DNA of 45,961 bases from Alphaproteobacteria bacterium (lineage in GTDB: Bacteria; Pseudomonadota; Alphaproteobacteria; DSM-16000; Inquilinaceae). Position 1 is the stretch's first letter; each line of letters begins with the position of its first letter. Positions 9,229-18,249 of the stretch are shown piece by piece. The position numbers and the translations under genes are program-made. The stretch covers positions 1 through 45,961 of the forward strand of contig JANQKE010000044.1 in NCBI GenBank assembly GCA_028281265.1. Reading direction: 5' to 3'. Below the pieces are notes generated by a model that had not been told where the DNA came from, ran no database searches, and was given only the letters and a program-made list of their open reading frames with translations.

Positions 9229-9307
9229 CAGTCGATCTTCCAGCGGAGCGGCAGGCAATAGACACCCACTAACAAGCGACGATCGATGCCAGGAGAACGC
9301 AGTCTTC

Positions 9308-9772
9308 TCACTTGGCCCGGACAAGCGTATGGGCGTCTTCGCGCTCGATGTGGATCGCTTCGACAAGCTCACCCGAGAATGAAAGGGGCGGTATCCTGCC
9401 GAGGATACCGGCCTGCACGACCGGGGGCCGGTCATTCCGACGCATGAAGCCGTCCGGTGCTCCTGCGTATGCCGCAGCAAGCGTCAGGACATCGATAGCG
9501 TGAAGGGTGGGATCGAGATCCCCGAAAAGGTAGGTGAACCGATCGCGCCCCGAGAGCGCGATGGCGCATGGCCGCTTGCACTGGCTCATACAATTGACCC
9601 CGCGCAGGGCAACACCACGTTCCGCGGCCGCGCTTGTGCCAAACTCAGCCGCAACGGATTGAGCCAGCCGCCGACCACCGCGTTGGGACAGGTCAGTTGC
9701 GCGGTTCTCCCGTCCGTCGCGGCAACGCAGGCAGATCGACAGGATTGATGGTTTCTGTTGGGGATCAAGCAT
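9308..9772 (-). CDS. DUF1636 predicted metal-binding (thioredoxin-like ferredoxin-type) protein
   Basis: 154 residues. Conserved cysteines occur as LSICLRCRDG near the N-terminus and GVNCMSQCKRPCAIAL in the middle, followed by YLFGDLDP, as in the DUF1636/COG5469 family. The spacing resembles thioredoxin-like 2Fe-2S ferredoxins; the function is not established. It is the first gene of the minus-strand operon, starting 85 bases from the divergent zur gene with a Zur-like palindrome between them. DUF1636 genes are often found with CobW-type chaperones and cobalt or zinc genes, which agrees with this cluster. Confidence 0.78.
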   Translation of the reverse strand: MLDPQQKPSILSICLRCRDGRENRATDLSQRGGRRLAQSVAAEFGTSAAAERGVALRGVNCMSQCKRPCAIALSGRDRFTYLFGDLDPTLHAIDVLTLAAAYAGAPDGFMRRNDRPPVVQAGILGRIPPLSFSGELVEAIHIEREDAHTLVRAK

Positions 9773-9781
9773 GGCATCAAG

Positions 9782-9803
9782 ACGTAACGTTGTAACGTTG
9801 CAT
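9782..9803. promoter_or_regulatory. Zur-like operator between divergent operons
   Basis: The palindrome AACGTT-GT-AACGTT (9786-9799) sits between the divergently transcribed DUF1636 gene (ATG at 9772) and zur (ATG at 9857). Its centre GTTGTAAC resembles the GTTATA-TATAAC core of alphaproteobacterial Zur boxes. The position is suitable for repressing both directions when zinc is plentiful. Assignment is by eye and by context. Confidence 0.55.
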
Positions 9804-9856
9804 CGAGTAGCCGTACGGCCTATCCTTCGTCAAGCCTTTCGGGCCGGAGACGAGAG

Positions 9857-10261
9857 ATGGCAACCAGTCCAAAACGCAAGACCCACGCTGAGCGGGTGTT
9901 CGAGCACCTGAAACGTCAAGCCAAACCCTTGTCGGCCTATCAGATCCTGGAAGACCTCCGGGGGGACGGCGTGACGGCGGCAACGACGGTTTACCGTGCG
10001 CTGGAGCAACTCGTGAGGTCGGGTCGCGTGCATCGCATCGAATCGCTCAACGCATTCACGGCGTGTTGCGATCCGAACCATGACGAGGTGCCTGTGTTCG
10101 AAATCTGTGAAAGCTGCGGCGCGGTGACCGAACATGTCGACGCCGGCCTCGCCAAGAGTATTGCCGCTCTATCAAGCCACTCGGGTTTCACCCCCGAGCA
10201 CTCCGTCATCGAAATCCGCGGTCGCTGCGGCGCTTGTCGAGCGGACGCACCAACCGTCTGA
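9857..10261 (+). CDS. zur: Fur-family zinc uptake regulator Zur
   Basis: 134 residues, the usual size. The N-terminal winged helix includes [17 protein letters not shown] and [19 protein letters not shown]. The structural zinc site is formed by Cys84/Cys87 (CESC) and Cys124/Cys127 (CGAC), and His75 plus nearby His/Glu residues belong to the regulatory site. Zur is favoured over Fur by its short length, the two-CxxC arrangement and its place next to a COG0523 GTPase. It would repress the divergent operons through the palindrome at 9786-9799. It ends 11 bases before the GTPase gene, so it is probably co-transcribed and autoregulated. Confidence 0.85.
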   Translation: MATSPKRKTHAERVFEHLKRQAKPLSAYQILEDLRGDGVTAATTVYRALEQLVRSGRVHRIESLNAFTACCDPNHDEVPVFEICESCGAVTEHVDAGLAKSIAALSSHSGFTPEHSVIEIRGRCGACRADAPTV

Positions 10262-10272
10262 AGGAGCCCAAA

Positions 10273-11241
10273 ATGGATCAGATTGCACAAACCCCCGTAA
10301 CCGTGCTGACCGGCTTCCTTGGTGCCGGGAAGACTACTCTCCTGAACCGTATCCTCACCGAGCGCCACGGAAAGCGATACGCCGTGATCGTGAACGAATT
10401 TGGCGAGGAAGGCATCGACAACGACCTTGTGGTGGATGCCGACGAAGAAGTGTTCGAAATGAACAATGGCTGCATCTGTTGCACCGTGCGGGGCGATCTG
10501 ATCCGCATCCTCGGCGGTCTTATGAAACGCGCCGACAAGTTCGACGCGATCATCGTCGAAACGACCGGTCTGGCTGACCCGGCCCCGGTCGTGCAGACAT
10601 TCTTCGTCGATCAGGATGTCGCCGACCGCACGCGGCTCGATGCCATTGTGACCGTCGCCGATGCCGTACATCTCGACAACCAACTCGGCGAACATCACGA
10701 AGCCGAAGAGCAGATCGCGTTCGCTGACATTGTCCTGCTGAACAAGACCGATCTTGTCGAGGCGAGTGGACTGGGTCGCGTTGAGGATCGCATCCGCAAG
10801 ATCAATCCCTATGCCAAGATCATACGGACCGAACGCTGCGGGGCCGATCTCGACGAGGTTATCGGGCTCAACGCCTTCAGCCTCGACCGTGTGCTGGAAG
10901 TGGAGCCGGATTTCCTGACGTCCGACCATGATCACGAGCACGACGACGATGTCAAAAGCATCTCGCTCGTCTCAGACGCGCCGCTCGACCTCGACAAGTT
11001 CCAATCCTGGTTCGGGCAGCTTCTGCAAACCCGTGGACAAGACGTCTTACGCTCGAAAGGTATCCTCGACTTCAAGGGCGAGACGGATCGCTACGTCTTC
11101 CAGGGCGTTCATATGCTGATGGATGGGGCGCCAATGGGGCCCTGGCCCGAGGGCCGGCGTCAATCCCGCATCGTTTTCATCGGCCGCGATCTGGAGAAGA
11201 TGGGGCTTGAAGATGGTTTCGCCGCATGTCGGGCGGCATGA
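10273..11241 (+). CDS. COG0523 (CobW/ZigA-type) GTP-dependent zinc chaperone
   Basis: 322 residues. G3E GTPase: P-loop GFLGAGKTT at 14-22, the diagnostic metal site CICC at 67-70, and the base-recognition motif NKTD. A histidine/acid-rich stretch DHDHEHDDD near 217-227 precedes the CobW C-terminal domain ([16 protein letters not shown]). In Zur-controlled COG0523 proteins such a protein hands zinc to essential enzymes during zinc starvation. Start at 10273 after AAGGAGCCCAAA; an upstream GTG at 10234 overlaps zur and lacks an RBS. It overlaps the WD40 gene in ATGA. A cobalamin role (CobW proper) is less likely beside zur. Confidence 0.88.
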   Translation: MDQIAQTPVTVLTGFLGAGKTTLLNRILTERHGKRYAVIVNEFGEEGIDNDLVVDADEEVFEMNNGCICCTVRGDLIRILGGLMKRADKFDAIIVETTGLADPAPVVQTFFVDQDVADRTRLDAIVTVADAVHLDNQLGEHHEAEEQIAFADIVLLNKTDLVEASGLGRVEDRIRKINPYAKIIRTERCGADLDEVIGLNAFSLDRVLEVEPDFLTSDHDHEHDDDVKSISLVSDAPLDLDKFQSWFGQLLQTRGQDVLRSKGILDFKGETDRYVFQGVHMLMDGAPMGPWPEGRRQSRIVFIGRDLEKMGLEDGFAACRAA

Positions 11242-12299
11242 CCGCAGAGGCCGTTCGACAGAACCCGCGCCGCGAGGGCTTTGCCGAGACGCAGCTTGAA
11301 CGGCAGGCACTCGCGATGGATGCCGGCGCTCCGGTGACGGCCGCTGTTTCTAGCGGGGCAGGCGTTGCGGCGGGCTTCGGAGATGGGGTCGTCCGGTTTT
11401 TCCGACCCGGTGAGCCGCCGATTGCGGTCGAAGCCCATGGCGGCCCGGTTCTGAGCCTTGCGGCGGACGGCCCATCGGGTTCTGTCTTCAGCGGCGGAGA
11501 TGACGGCAGGTTCCTACACGTCTCGCCAGACAGGACAATCGAAGAACTCGAAACTTTCGGCACACGCTGGGTGGATTGCGTCGCTTCGGCACCGGGTTTC
11601 TATGCTTGCTCTTCAGGCAAAACGGCACATGTCTGGCGGAATGGCAACGCCAATGCGAAAGTCTTCGAACACCCCAGCACGGTTGGCGGGTTGGCCTTCG
11701 ATCCCAAGGCCCGGAAATTGGCCGTCGCGCACTATGGCGGGGCCACAGTCTGGGAACGCGGCGAACGCCGTTGGAAATCCTCGAAGCTTGTCTGGAAGGG
11801 CTCACATGGCGCAGTTGCCTTCAGCACTGACGGAAAATACCTCGTCACGGCGATGCAAGAGAATGCCCTGCACGGCTGGCGCCTGCGCGACAAAGCCGAC
11901 ATGCGGATGTCGGGCTATCCGGCCAAGGTAAAAAGCTTCGCCTGGGTGGGTAATGCCCCGTTTCTTGCCACATCGGGCGCTGATGAAGCCATCTGCTGGC
12001 CGTTCGACGGGAAGGATGGCCCAATGGGGCGTGCACCGGCAACATGCGCATATAGCGGGAAGCAAATCTGCACTTGCGTGACGGGGCTGGTCGGTCACAA
12101 CAGCGTTTTCGCCGGATTTGCGGATGGCAGTGTGCTCGCTGGCCGGCTTTCCGCTGACGAAACGCTGGAAGACCTTGTCGTCAAGGGATCGAGCGGCAGT
12201 GCCATTGCGGCTCTCGCTCTCACGCCGGATGGTTGGCTCTTCGTCGGCGAAGAATCCGGTCGCGTGCTCTGGATGCGGCTTAGCGGAGACGCGTCATGA
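11238..12299 (+). CDS. WD40-repeat protein of the Zur/COG0523 cluster
   Basis: 353 residues from the ATG at 11238, whose ATGA overlaps the COG0523 stop; an ATG at 11226 is the alternative. Repeating blade sequences ([60 protein letters not shown]) fit a seven-bladed beta propeller. There is no signal peptide, so it is probably cytosolic. The tight coupling GTPase-WD40-85-aa protein suggests it acts with the zinc chaperone, perhaps as a scaffold for client enzymes; this is inference, as no function is established that I know of. Confidence 0.82.
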   Translation: MTAEAVRQNPRREGFAETQLERQALAMDAGAPVTAAVSSGAGVAAGFGDGVVRFFRPGEPPIAVEAHGGPVLSLAADGPSGSVFSGGDDGRFLHVSPDRTIEELETFGTRWVDCVASAPGFYACSSGKTAHVWRNGNANAKVFEHPSTVGGLAFDPKARKLAVAHYGGATVWERGERRWKSSKLVWKGSHGAVAFSTDGKYLVTAMQENALHGWRLRDKADMRMSGYPAKVKSFAWVGNAPFLATSGADEAICWPFDGKDGPMGRAPATCAYSGKQICTCVTGLVGHNSVFAGFADGSVLAGRLSADETLEDLVVKGSSGSAIAALALTPDGWLFVGEESGRVLWMRLSGDAS

Positions 12300-12553
12300 C
12301 AAACATGTTCGCCCGTCGAAATGCACCTGGCCGTGCGGGAGACGTGAAGGCCTGGGTGGCGCAACAGCTTGAGCTTACAGAGGCCGACCTCGTGACCGTC
12401 GCCGAACTTGCATGTCACGAACCGGGCTGCCCGCCAATCGAGACTGTCGTAACCGTGCACGGATCCGATAATCGGCGCCGTACATGGCACATTCACAAGC
12501 CATTGGCGGAGGTCGAGCAAGCTGACATCGTCGCCGCATTGTCTGAAATGTAG
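12296..12553 (+). CDS. Small conserved protein following the WD40 gene
   Basis: 85 residues, starting in an ATGA overlap with the WD40 stop. Visible features are NAPGRAGDVKAWV at the N-terminus and ELACHEPGCPPIETVV with two cysteines and a histidine, a possible metal site, then WHIHKPLAEV. Similar small proteins are known next to COG0523 and WD40 genes in alphaproteobacteria, sometimes labelled nitrate reductase without good reason. The function is unknown; a metal-related role is suggested by context only. Confidence 0.75.
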   Translation: MTNMFARRNAPGRAGDVKAWVAQQLELTEADLVTVAELACHEPGCPPIETVVTVHGSDNRRRTWHIHKPLAEVEQADIVAALSEM

Positions 12554-12594
12554 GGCCGCTGCCGGCAGGAAACGAACCCTCAATAGCCAACCGT

Positions 12595-12861
12595 TCAGGC
12601 GCAAAATATCCGACACTCCCGGGCAATGCCGAACACGCGCTGTGCGACCAGGGTCTCAACCCGGTGCTCGATCAGCTCCGGGCGCCGTCGATCGTGGAAG
12701 CAGCCGGCAAAGCGGTCGATCAGGCCGATCACCCGGTCCGTCTGGCCCAACAGCAGCGCCCCGGCATCCGAGGTGATCACCCCGCCGTCGAACCCAGCTT
12801 CCACCCGCCGACCTGCGATGGGGGCAAAGGCGAACCGATCCGCGCTACAGTCCGTTCGCAT
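12595..12861 (-). pseudogene. IS1380-family transposase, N-terminal fragment
   Basis: About 88 residues. VEAGFDGGVITSDAGALLLGQTDR, read in two pieces, and LIDRFAGCFHDRRRPELIEH match the start of IS1380-type transposases (AAFDGG-LTSDGG-LLL pattern). The frame ends after QRVFGIARECR, where the family normally continues for more than 300 residues with the DDE core. It is therefore a truncated remnant. The rest of 12554-13018 holds no gene that I recognise. Confidence 0.75.
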
Positions 12862-13018
12862 CGGGCGTTCCTGTGAAAGCCGATAACTCGTTCTCGCAAA
12901 ACAAGTCTCTCAGCTTTCCCACCCCGATGCACCTCCCAGTGTGAGATTTCCGAGCTAACCACACCAATGCGTCGGATTGGCCCTAATCGGACATTGCGTT
13001 TGGCCAAGGGAACTGAAT

Positions 13019-13048
13019 TGCTCCGCCGCGCCCGTACACGGCGGAGCA
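13019..13048 (-). terminator. Hairpin downstream of metE
   Basis: A perfect 10-bp stem, TGCTCCGCCG / CGGCGGAGCA, with a 10-base loop, seven bases past the metE stop codon. The strong G/C stem suits an intrinsic terminator on the minus strand, but the following bases (ATTCAGTTCCC) lack a clear T run, so Rho-assisted termination or 3'-end protection is also possible. Confidence 0.55.
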
Positions 13049-13055
13049 GCAGCGT

Positions 13056-15425
13056 TTAGGATGCAGCGGATTGGATGGTCGGCGCCTCGGTCTCAGCCGA
13101 AGCCGAGCGAAGCGCCTGTGCGGCGGCCACCATGTTTTTCAGAGACGGAATAACCTCCGACCACTGACGTGTCTTCAGGCCGCAATCGGGATTAATCCAG
13201 AGGTGCCGGCGCGGCAGCACCGCTTCAGCTTTGCTCATCAGGCCCACCATCTCTCCTTCAGCGGGAACACGCGGAGAGTGGATATCGTACACGCCTGGTC
13301 CAATCTCATTCGGATACTCAAAGTCGACGAATGCATCGAGCAACTCCATGTTGGAGCGGCTTGTCTCGATGGTGATCACATCGGCGTCCATGTCGGCGAT
13401 CGACGTCATGATGTCGTTGAACTCCGAATAGCACATATGCGTGTGGATCTGCGTGTCATCCTTCACCCCGCAGGCGCTGAGACGGAAGGCTTTGACCGCC
13501 CAGTCGAGATAGTCATCCCATTCGGCGCGACGCAAAGGAAGGCCTTCGCGAAAGGCAGGTTCGTCAATCTGAATGGCGGCGATGCCGGCGGCTTCAAGGT
13601 CGACGACTTCATCGCGAATGGCGAGCGCGATCTGATGCGTCGTCAATGAGCGCGGCTGATCATCCCGCACGAAGCTCCACTGCAAGATGGTCACCGGGCC
13701 GGTGAGCATGCCCTTCATCGGCCGTTTGGTGAGAGACTGTGCATACTCCGACCAGTAGACCGTCATGGGCTTCGGACGGCTGACGTCGCCAAAGATGATC
13801 GGCGGTTTGACGTAGCGGGAGCCAAAGCTCTGCACCCAACCGTTTTTGGTAAAGGCAAAGCCTTCAAGCTGCTCGCCGAAATACTCGACCATATCGTTGC
13901 GCTCGAACTCGCCATGAACCGGCATGTCAATCCCGATATCTTCCTGGAAAGAGACGCACTTTGCCGTCTCTTCTTTGAGGAAGCGGTCATAGTCGGCATC
14001 GCTCAGCGCGCCTTTCTTCCACCGGGCGCGGGCCTGGCGAACGTCCTTGGTCTGCGGAAAGGAGCCGATCGTCGTCGTCGGGAACTCGGGTAGGCTGAGC
14101 TTTGCTGCCTGCATGTCCTGACGAGCCGAGAAAGGGGACGCGCGTCGGTAGTCTTTCTCCTGCACAGCGTTGACGCGCGCCTTGACCGCTTCGTTGTGGA
14201 TGCGCGCGCTTGTTCGCTGGGAAGCAGCGGCGGCTTGGTTCGCGGCCAGCGCCTCCTGGTCGCCTGTACCTTCCAGAAGCTTCCTGAGGTCAACCAGTTC
14301 GACGAGCTTCTCGTCGGCGAAGGCAAGCCAGCTTTTCAGTGCGTCATCGAGTTTGGTTTCATTCTTCAGCGTAATGGGTGAATGGAGCAGCGAACAGCTT
14401 GGCGCGATCCACAGGCGCTCTTCGCCGACGGCGTCTTTGGCTCGTTCCAAAACTGTGAGCGACACATCATACTCGTTCTTCCAGACGTTGCGACCGTCCA
14501 CGATCCCGACCGAAAGAACTTTGTCTTCGGGAAACTTTGCGAGCACATCGTCGATGTCTTCAGCCCCCCGAACAAAGTCGAAGTGCAGGGCGTCGACCGG
14601 CAACGCCAGGTACGCATCGAGATTATCGCGTACGCCGCCGAAATAGGTCGTGACTAGGATTCTAGCCGAACCCCTGGCCTTGGCGATGCGCTCATAGGCG
14701 CGCTTGAAAGCAGCGCGTTGTTCGTCGCTGAGGTCGAGCGAGAATACCGGCTCATCCAGTTGAATCCACTGCGCGCCTTGTGCGGCGAGCTTCTCGATGA
14801 TCTCAACGTAGACGCTCACTAGGTCGTCGAGCAGCGTGAACGGATCGAAGTCAGGGTTCCTGGAATCCTGCACCTTGCCGAGGGACAGGTAAGTGACTGG
14901 ACCGATTAGCACCGGCTTGGCGTTGACGCCAAGCGCCTTGGTTTCGGCAAACTCATCGAACACCTTCGCGCCGCTTAAGGAAAACGTCGTGTCCGCATGA
15001 AACTCCGGCACGATATAGTGGTAGTTGGTGTCGAACCACTTCGTCATCTCACTGGCGAAGGTCGAGATCTTGCCAGTCTGGCAGTCCTTTTCGTCATCCA
15101 CGAGCGATGCGCCGCCCTGCGTGCCGCGTGCGATGGTGAAAGCTGTGTCGATGTCGGTCTGATCGCCTTTCCACTGGAACCGCGACGGCACGTTGCCTAG
15201 CAGGCAGCTCATATCGAGGACCTGATCGTAGAATGAAAAATCATTCACCGGGATAAGGTCAATTCCGGCCTCCTGCTGTTTGCGCCAGTTTGTCCGCCGG
15301 ATGTCCGCCCCCGCCTGATGAAGATCGGCTTCGGACAGGTCTCCCTTCCAATAAGCTTCCGTTGCGCGCTTCAGTTCGCGCCGCTCGCCGATGCGGGGGT
15401 AACCAAGAGTGTGGATCGTCGCCAT
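13056..15425 (-). CDS. metE: Cobalamin-independent methionine synthase
   Basis: 789 residues, typical size. It transfers a methyl group from 5-methyltetrahydropteroyl-tri-glutamate to homocysteine in the cytosol. The N-terminal barrel begins TLGYPRIGERRELKRATEAY; the catalytic C-terminal barrel carries the zinc ligands His and Cys in THMCYSE near 665 and Cys in INPDCGLKTRQW near 747. ATG at 15425 follows GGAGG with six bases spacing. The divergent metR and a TGAA-N5-TTCA-like box just upstream indicate homocysteine-responsive MetR control. MetE is an abundant zinc enzyme, a fitting neighbour for a zinc-homeostasis cluster. Confidence 0.97.
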   Translation of the reverse strand: MATIHTLGYPRIGERRELKRATEAYWKGDLSEADLHQAGADIRRTNWRKQQEAGIDLIPVNDFSFYDQVLDMSCLLGNVPSRFQWKGDQTDIDTAFTIARGTQGGASLVDDEKDCQTGKISTFASEMTKWFDTNYHYIVPEFHADTTFSLSGAKVFDEFAETKALGVNAKPVLIGPVTYLSLGKVQDSRNPDFDPFTLLDDLVSVYVEIIEKLAAQGAQWIQLDEPVFSLDLSDEQRAAFKRAYERIAKARGSARILVTTYFGGVRDNLDAYLALPVDALHFDFVRGAEDIDDVLAKFPEDKVLSVGIVDGRNVWKNEYDVSLTVLERAKDAVGEERLWIAPSCSLLHSPITLKNETKLDDALKSWLAFADEKLVELVDLRKLLEGTGDQEALAANQAAAASQRTSARIHNEAVKARVNAVQEKDYRRASPFSARQDMQAAKLSLPEFPTTTIGSFPQTKDVRQARARWKKGALSDADYDRFLKEETAKCVSFQEDIGIDMPVHGEFERNDMVEYFGEQLEGFAFTKNGWVQSFGSRYVKPPIIFGDVSRPKPMTVYWSEYAQSLTKRPMKGMLTGPVTILQWSFVRDDQPRSLTTHQIALAIRDEVVDLEAAGIAAIQIDEPAFREGLPLRRAEWDDYLDWAVKAFRLSACGVKDDTQIHTHMCYSEFNDIMTSIADMDADVITIETSRSNMELLDAFVDFEYPNEIGPGVYDIHSPRVPAEGEMVGLMSKAEAVLPRRHLWINPDCGLKTRQWSEVIPSLKNMVAAAQALRSASAETEAPTIQSAAS

Positions 15426-15456
15426 TGCTGTCCTCCAGTGCTAATAAATCACCGAT

Positions 15457-15469
15457 TGAATAGCTCTCA
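15457..15469. promoter_or_regulatory. Probable MetR binding site
   Basis: TGAATAGCTCTCA fits the MetR consensus TGAA-N5-TTCA with one mismatch. It lies 32 bases upstream of the metE start in the metE-metR divergent intergenic region, the usual position for MetR activation of metE and autorepression of metR. Confidence 0.5.
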
Positions 15470-15525
15470 TTGAACATGACGAAAAATGGGATATTATCAG
15501 GTGTCCATGACAAGGAGTCATATCA

Positions 15526-16443
15526 TTGATTGATACCCAGCCTCTCGCCATCCTTCGCGAAATCGACCGAACCGGGAGCCTCACTCAGGCCGCGGATAAG
15601 CTGTGCCTCACACAATCGGCGGTCAGCCATGCAGTTCGCCGGTTCGAGGAGCGCCATGGCGTTCGTCTCTGGACACGCGAAGGGCGCACGCTGCGGCTGA
15701 CAGCGTCCGGGCAATACCTTCTGGGTCTCGCCAATCGTGTTCTGCCCCAATTGGAGCACGGGACGACCGTTCTGGAAGACTATGCCCGTGGACGCCGGGG
15801 CGCCATTCGCGTGGGCATGGAATGTCATCCGTGTCAGGATTGGCTGATGCGCGTCGTTGATCCATTTCTCGCCGATTGGCCCGACGTCGACTTTGATGTG
15901 ACGTCAGCGTTCCAATTTGGAGGACTGGCGGCGCTGATGCAGCACGAGATCGATATTCTCGTCACGCCGGATCCTGTTGAGCGACCAAAACTCGAGTACA
16001 TTCCGGTCTTCGATTATGAGCTTGTCCTGGCGGTTGGCGCTTCACACGCCCTTGCTGGAAAGGGCCGGGTCGAGCCGAGCGACCTGACCCGTGAAACGCT
16101 GGTCACCTATCCGGTGGCGAGGGAGCGACTTGATATCTTCACGAGGTTCCTTGGCCCAGCCGGGATCCTGCCGCGTCGCCACCGGACGGTCGAGACAACA
16201 GACTTGATGCTCCGGCTGGTCGCCTCGGGCCGGGCCGTCAGTGCGACGCCGGACTGGCTGCTCAATGACTCGAAGTCCATAAAGGGCCTCCATATCGGAG
16301 ATGGCATCTTCAAGAGCATTCACATCGGTCTGCGTGCGGGCGACAGGCCCGACTACCTGTCTGCGTTCATCGAACTCGCGCGGGACACGTCCGGTCAGAA
16401 TGGGTCTGGTCAAATTGGAGCTGATGAGGGCCCACGATCCTGA
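15526..16443 (+). CDS. metR: LysR-family regulator of methionine synthesis
   Basis: 305 residues. The N-terminal winged HTH shows LAILREIDRTGSLTQAADKL and TQSAVSHAVRRFEERHGVRL; the effector domain begins near residue 90 (GAIRVGMECHPCQDWL, the cysteine/histidine pattern seen in MetR proteins). It starts with TTG at 15526, nine bases after AAGGAG. Divergent placement from metE across a MetR-type box supports the name: it would bind homocysteine and activate metE. A homologous LysR with another ligand is unlikely here. Confidence 0.87.
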   Translation: MIDTQPLAILREIDRTGSLTQAADKLCLTQSAVSHAVRRFEERHGVRLWTREGRTLRLTASGQYLLGLANRVLPQLEHGTTVLEDYARGRRGAIRVGMECHPCQDWLMRVVDPFLADWPDVDFDVTSAFQFGGLAALMQHEIDILVTPDPVERPKLEYIPVFDYELVLAVGASHALAGKGRVEPSDLTRETLVTYPVARERLDIFTRFLGPAGILPRRHRTVETTDLMLRLVASGRAVSATPDWLLNDSKSIKGLHIGDGIFKSIHIGLRAGDRPDYLSAFIELARDTSGQNGSGQIGADEGPRS

Positions 16444-16534
16444 ATGACAGAAACCGCGATGGGGGGCACACAACTTATACCAACCTGACTATCAGTCTGT
16501 CGGATTTTGGTTTGGATTTGTTTAGGATGCTTTT

Positions 16535-17313
16535 ATGGCGAACTTCAGATCGAGTGACCGCTCTCAAGCGCTGTTGTTGCCGGTGGATCTGCGGGAGTGG
16601 GTTCCGGAGGACGATCTGGCGCACTTCATGATCGAAGCGGTCGAGCGATTGCCGATCGATCGGTTCAAGGTCAACGGGAAGGGCACGGGCAAGGCGCAGT
16701 ATCATCCGCCTATGATGCTGGCGTTGCGGGGGCAGCTGGACCGGGACATCGCGGCACTGATGGCGCAGGCTGAGGTGGCGGACGCCGAGGAGGGTCCGGA
16801 CCTGCAAGCTCTGCCTGAGGAGATTGGCCGGCGGAAGGCACTGCGGGCGAAGCTGGATGCGGCCTGTGCCCGGCTGGAGGCCGAGGCGCGGGACCGGGCG
16901 GCCGACCAGCAGGCCGATTACGAGGACAAGCGGCGTACCCACGAGGCCCGCAACGGCCGTGGCCGGGCCCCGAAGCCCCCTGACGAGACCCCGCCGGCGG
17001 AGGCGCAGTGGCGGTGTCGCGGTTGCAGGAGCGGCGGGTTTACGATTTCCGTCCGCCTGACCCGGAGGCCAAGCCGCCGCCCGAGCCCAAGGCGGCGTGG
17101 CGGCGGCGTATGCAGGAGAAGATGCAGACCGACGATGCCAAAGCCAGATACAAGCGTCGAAAGTGTACAGTCGAACCGGTATTCGGGATCATCAAGAACG
17201 TCCTCGGTTTCTCCCGCTTCCACCTGCGTAGTCTCGACAATGTCAAAAACGAATGGACCCTCGTCAATCTCGCTTACAACTGCAAGCGTCTCCATAAACT
17301 CAAGACCGCCTAG
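16535..17313 (+). pseudogene. IS1182-family transposase with internal deletion and frameshift
   Basis: The N-terminus is typical of IS1182/IS5-group transposases (SQALLLPVDLREWVPEDDLA, FMIEAVERLPIDRF, YHPPMMLAL). The sequence then jumps directly to a later coiled-coil region (GQLDRDIAALMAQAE), losing the first catalytic Asp region. A frame change near 17000 is needed to reach the C-terminus (YKRRKCTVEPVFGIIKN, NLAYNCKRLHKLKTA). The TAG stop at 17311-17313 is part of the palindromic element that follows. No active enzyme is expected. Confidence 0.85.
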
Positions 17314-17416
17314 AGCATCCTGCGTCCGAACGGACGCAGATAAGATGCTCTAACTCTTTAAACTAGATCATCTTATCTGCGTTCGGATGAGTCCATCTGA
17401 ACGCAGGTTGATCTAG
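17310..17416 (+). repeat. Palindromic repeat family A, copy 2 (complete, right border)
   Basis: The reference copy, 107 bases, CTAG at both ends. Hairpin I: TAGAGCATC, CTGCGTCCG-AA-CGGACGCAG, GATGCTCTA, with an unpaired ATAA in the right arm. The linker is ACTCTTTAAA. Hairpin II: CTAGATCA ... CTGCGTTC ... GAACGCAG ... TGATCTAG. Its left TAG is the stop of the IS1182 pseudogene and its right CTA is the stop codon (minus strand) of the SirB1-like gene. It is inverted relative to copy 1 at position 1. Confidence 0.9.
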
Positions 17417-18249
17417 CTCTCCTGCAGACGCAAGTGTCGCAGCAGGCCCCCGATCTCCTGGCGGTCGCCGTCGGCGATGTCGAGCATCAGATAGGCCTCG
17501 AGATGCTCGATCGCTGCGGCGCGATTGCCCATGCGGTGATGGACCAGACCCAGCTCCCGCCGGAGCCGCGGGGTATCCGGTGCGATCAGCACCATGGCCT
17601 GGAGGATCGCCGCGGCCTGGCCCAGGTTCCCGGCCCTGATCTGGCGGATCTTGAGATTGTCCTGGAGGCGGAGCAGCACCGACCGGTCGTCGACGGGCGC
17701 ATGATAGTGCGGTTGCAGCTCCGCCCCCGCCCCCATCAATGCCTTCAGCAGGCCGCGCAACTCGGCCGTGTCGCGGACGGTGCCGCCATCGAACGGGTCG
17801 AGGATCAGCCGTTCCCCGGCGACCTCCAGCCGGACCAGGAAATGGCCGGGGAAGGCGATGCCGTGCATGCGCCAGCCCAGGCCGCGGGCGACGTGCATGT
17901 AGATGATCCCCAGCGCCACCGGCAGGCCGCGCCGCCGGTCGATCACCCGGACCAGATTGGCGTTCTGGAGGTCGTCATAGGCTTCGGCATCGCCGCGATA
18001 GCCGTACTGGCCGCTGATCACGCCGGACAGCGCGGTGACGGCCCGGGTGCCGTCGACCAGGTCCGGCGCTTCCCCCAGCCAGTGGGCGGCCGTCAGGGTC
18101 AGCTCGTCGAGATGGTCGCGGTAGCGTCCGATTTCGGCCTTGGGATAGTCGATCGCCGCCAGGCTGAGGGCGGCTTCGGCGATGTCGATCTGGTCGACCT
18201 CGGCCCGGCCGACTTCGGCCAGGGACCGGTGCAGCTCCGGTGTCATCAT
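17413..18249 (-). CDS. SirB1/transglutaminase-like protein with TPR tail
   Basis: 278 residues. The N-terminal part belongs to the SirB1/transglutaminase-like family (AALSLAAIDYP, YDDLQNANLVRVIDRRRGLP, LGIIYMHVARGLGWRMHGIAFPGHFLVRL in segments), and residues about 195-270 carry a TPR-like pair (GNLGQAAAILQAMVLIAPD, GNRAAAIEHLEAYL). Homologues are often annotated as peptidase-like or as sirB1; the biochemical role is not settled. ATG at 18249 follows GGGGAGGG. The stop codon is contributed by the terminal CTAG of the adjacent palindromic repeat. It is a high-GC chromosomal gene with no operon partner here. Confidence 0.82.
   Translation of the reverse strand: MMTPELHRSLAEVGRAEVDQIDIAEAALSLAAIDYPKAEIGRYRDHLDELTLTAAHWLGEAPDLVDGTRAVTALSGVISGQYGYRGDAEAYDDLQNANLVRVIDRRRGLPVALGIIYMHVARGLGWRMHGIAFPGHFLVRLEVAGERLILDPFDGGTVRDTAELRGLLKALMGAGAELQPHYHAPVDDRSVLLRLQDNLKIRQIRAGNLGQAAAILQAMVLIAPDTPRLRRELGLVHHRMGNRAAAIEHLEAYLMLDIADGDRQEIGGLLRHLRLQES

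Noticed and set aside
17310-17416. Family A repeats as ordinary intrinsic terminators
   Set aside because: The conserved two-hairpin plan with linker and CTAG ends, lack of T runs, occurrence upstream of genes and insertion in a transposase gene do not fit simple terminators.
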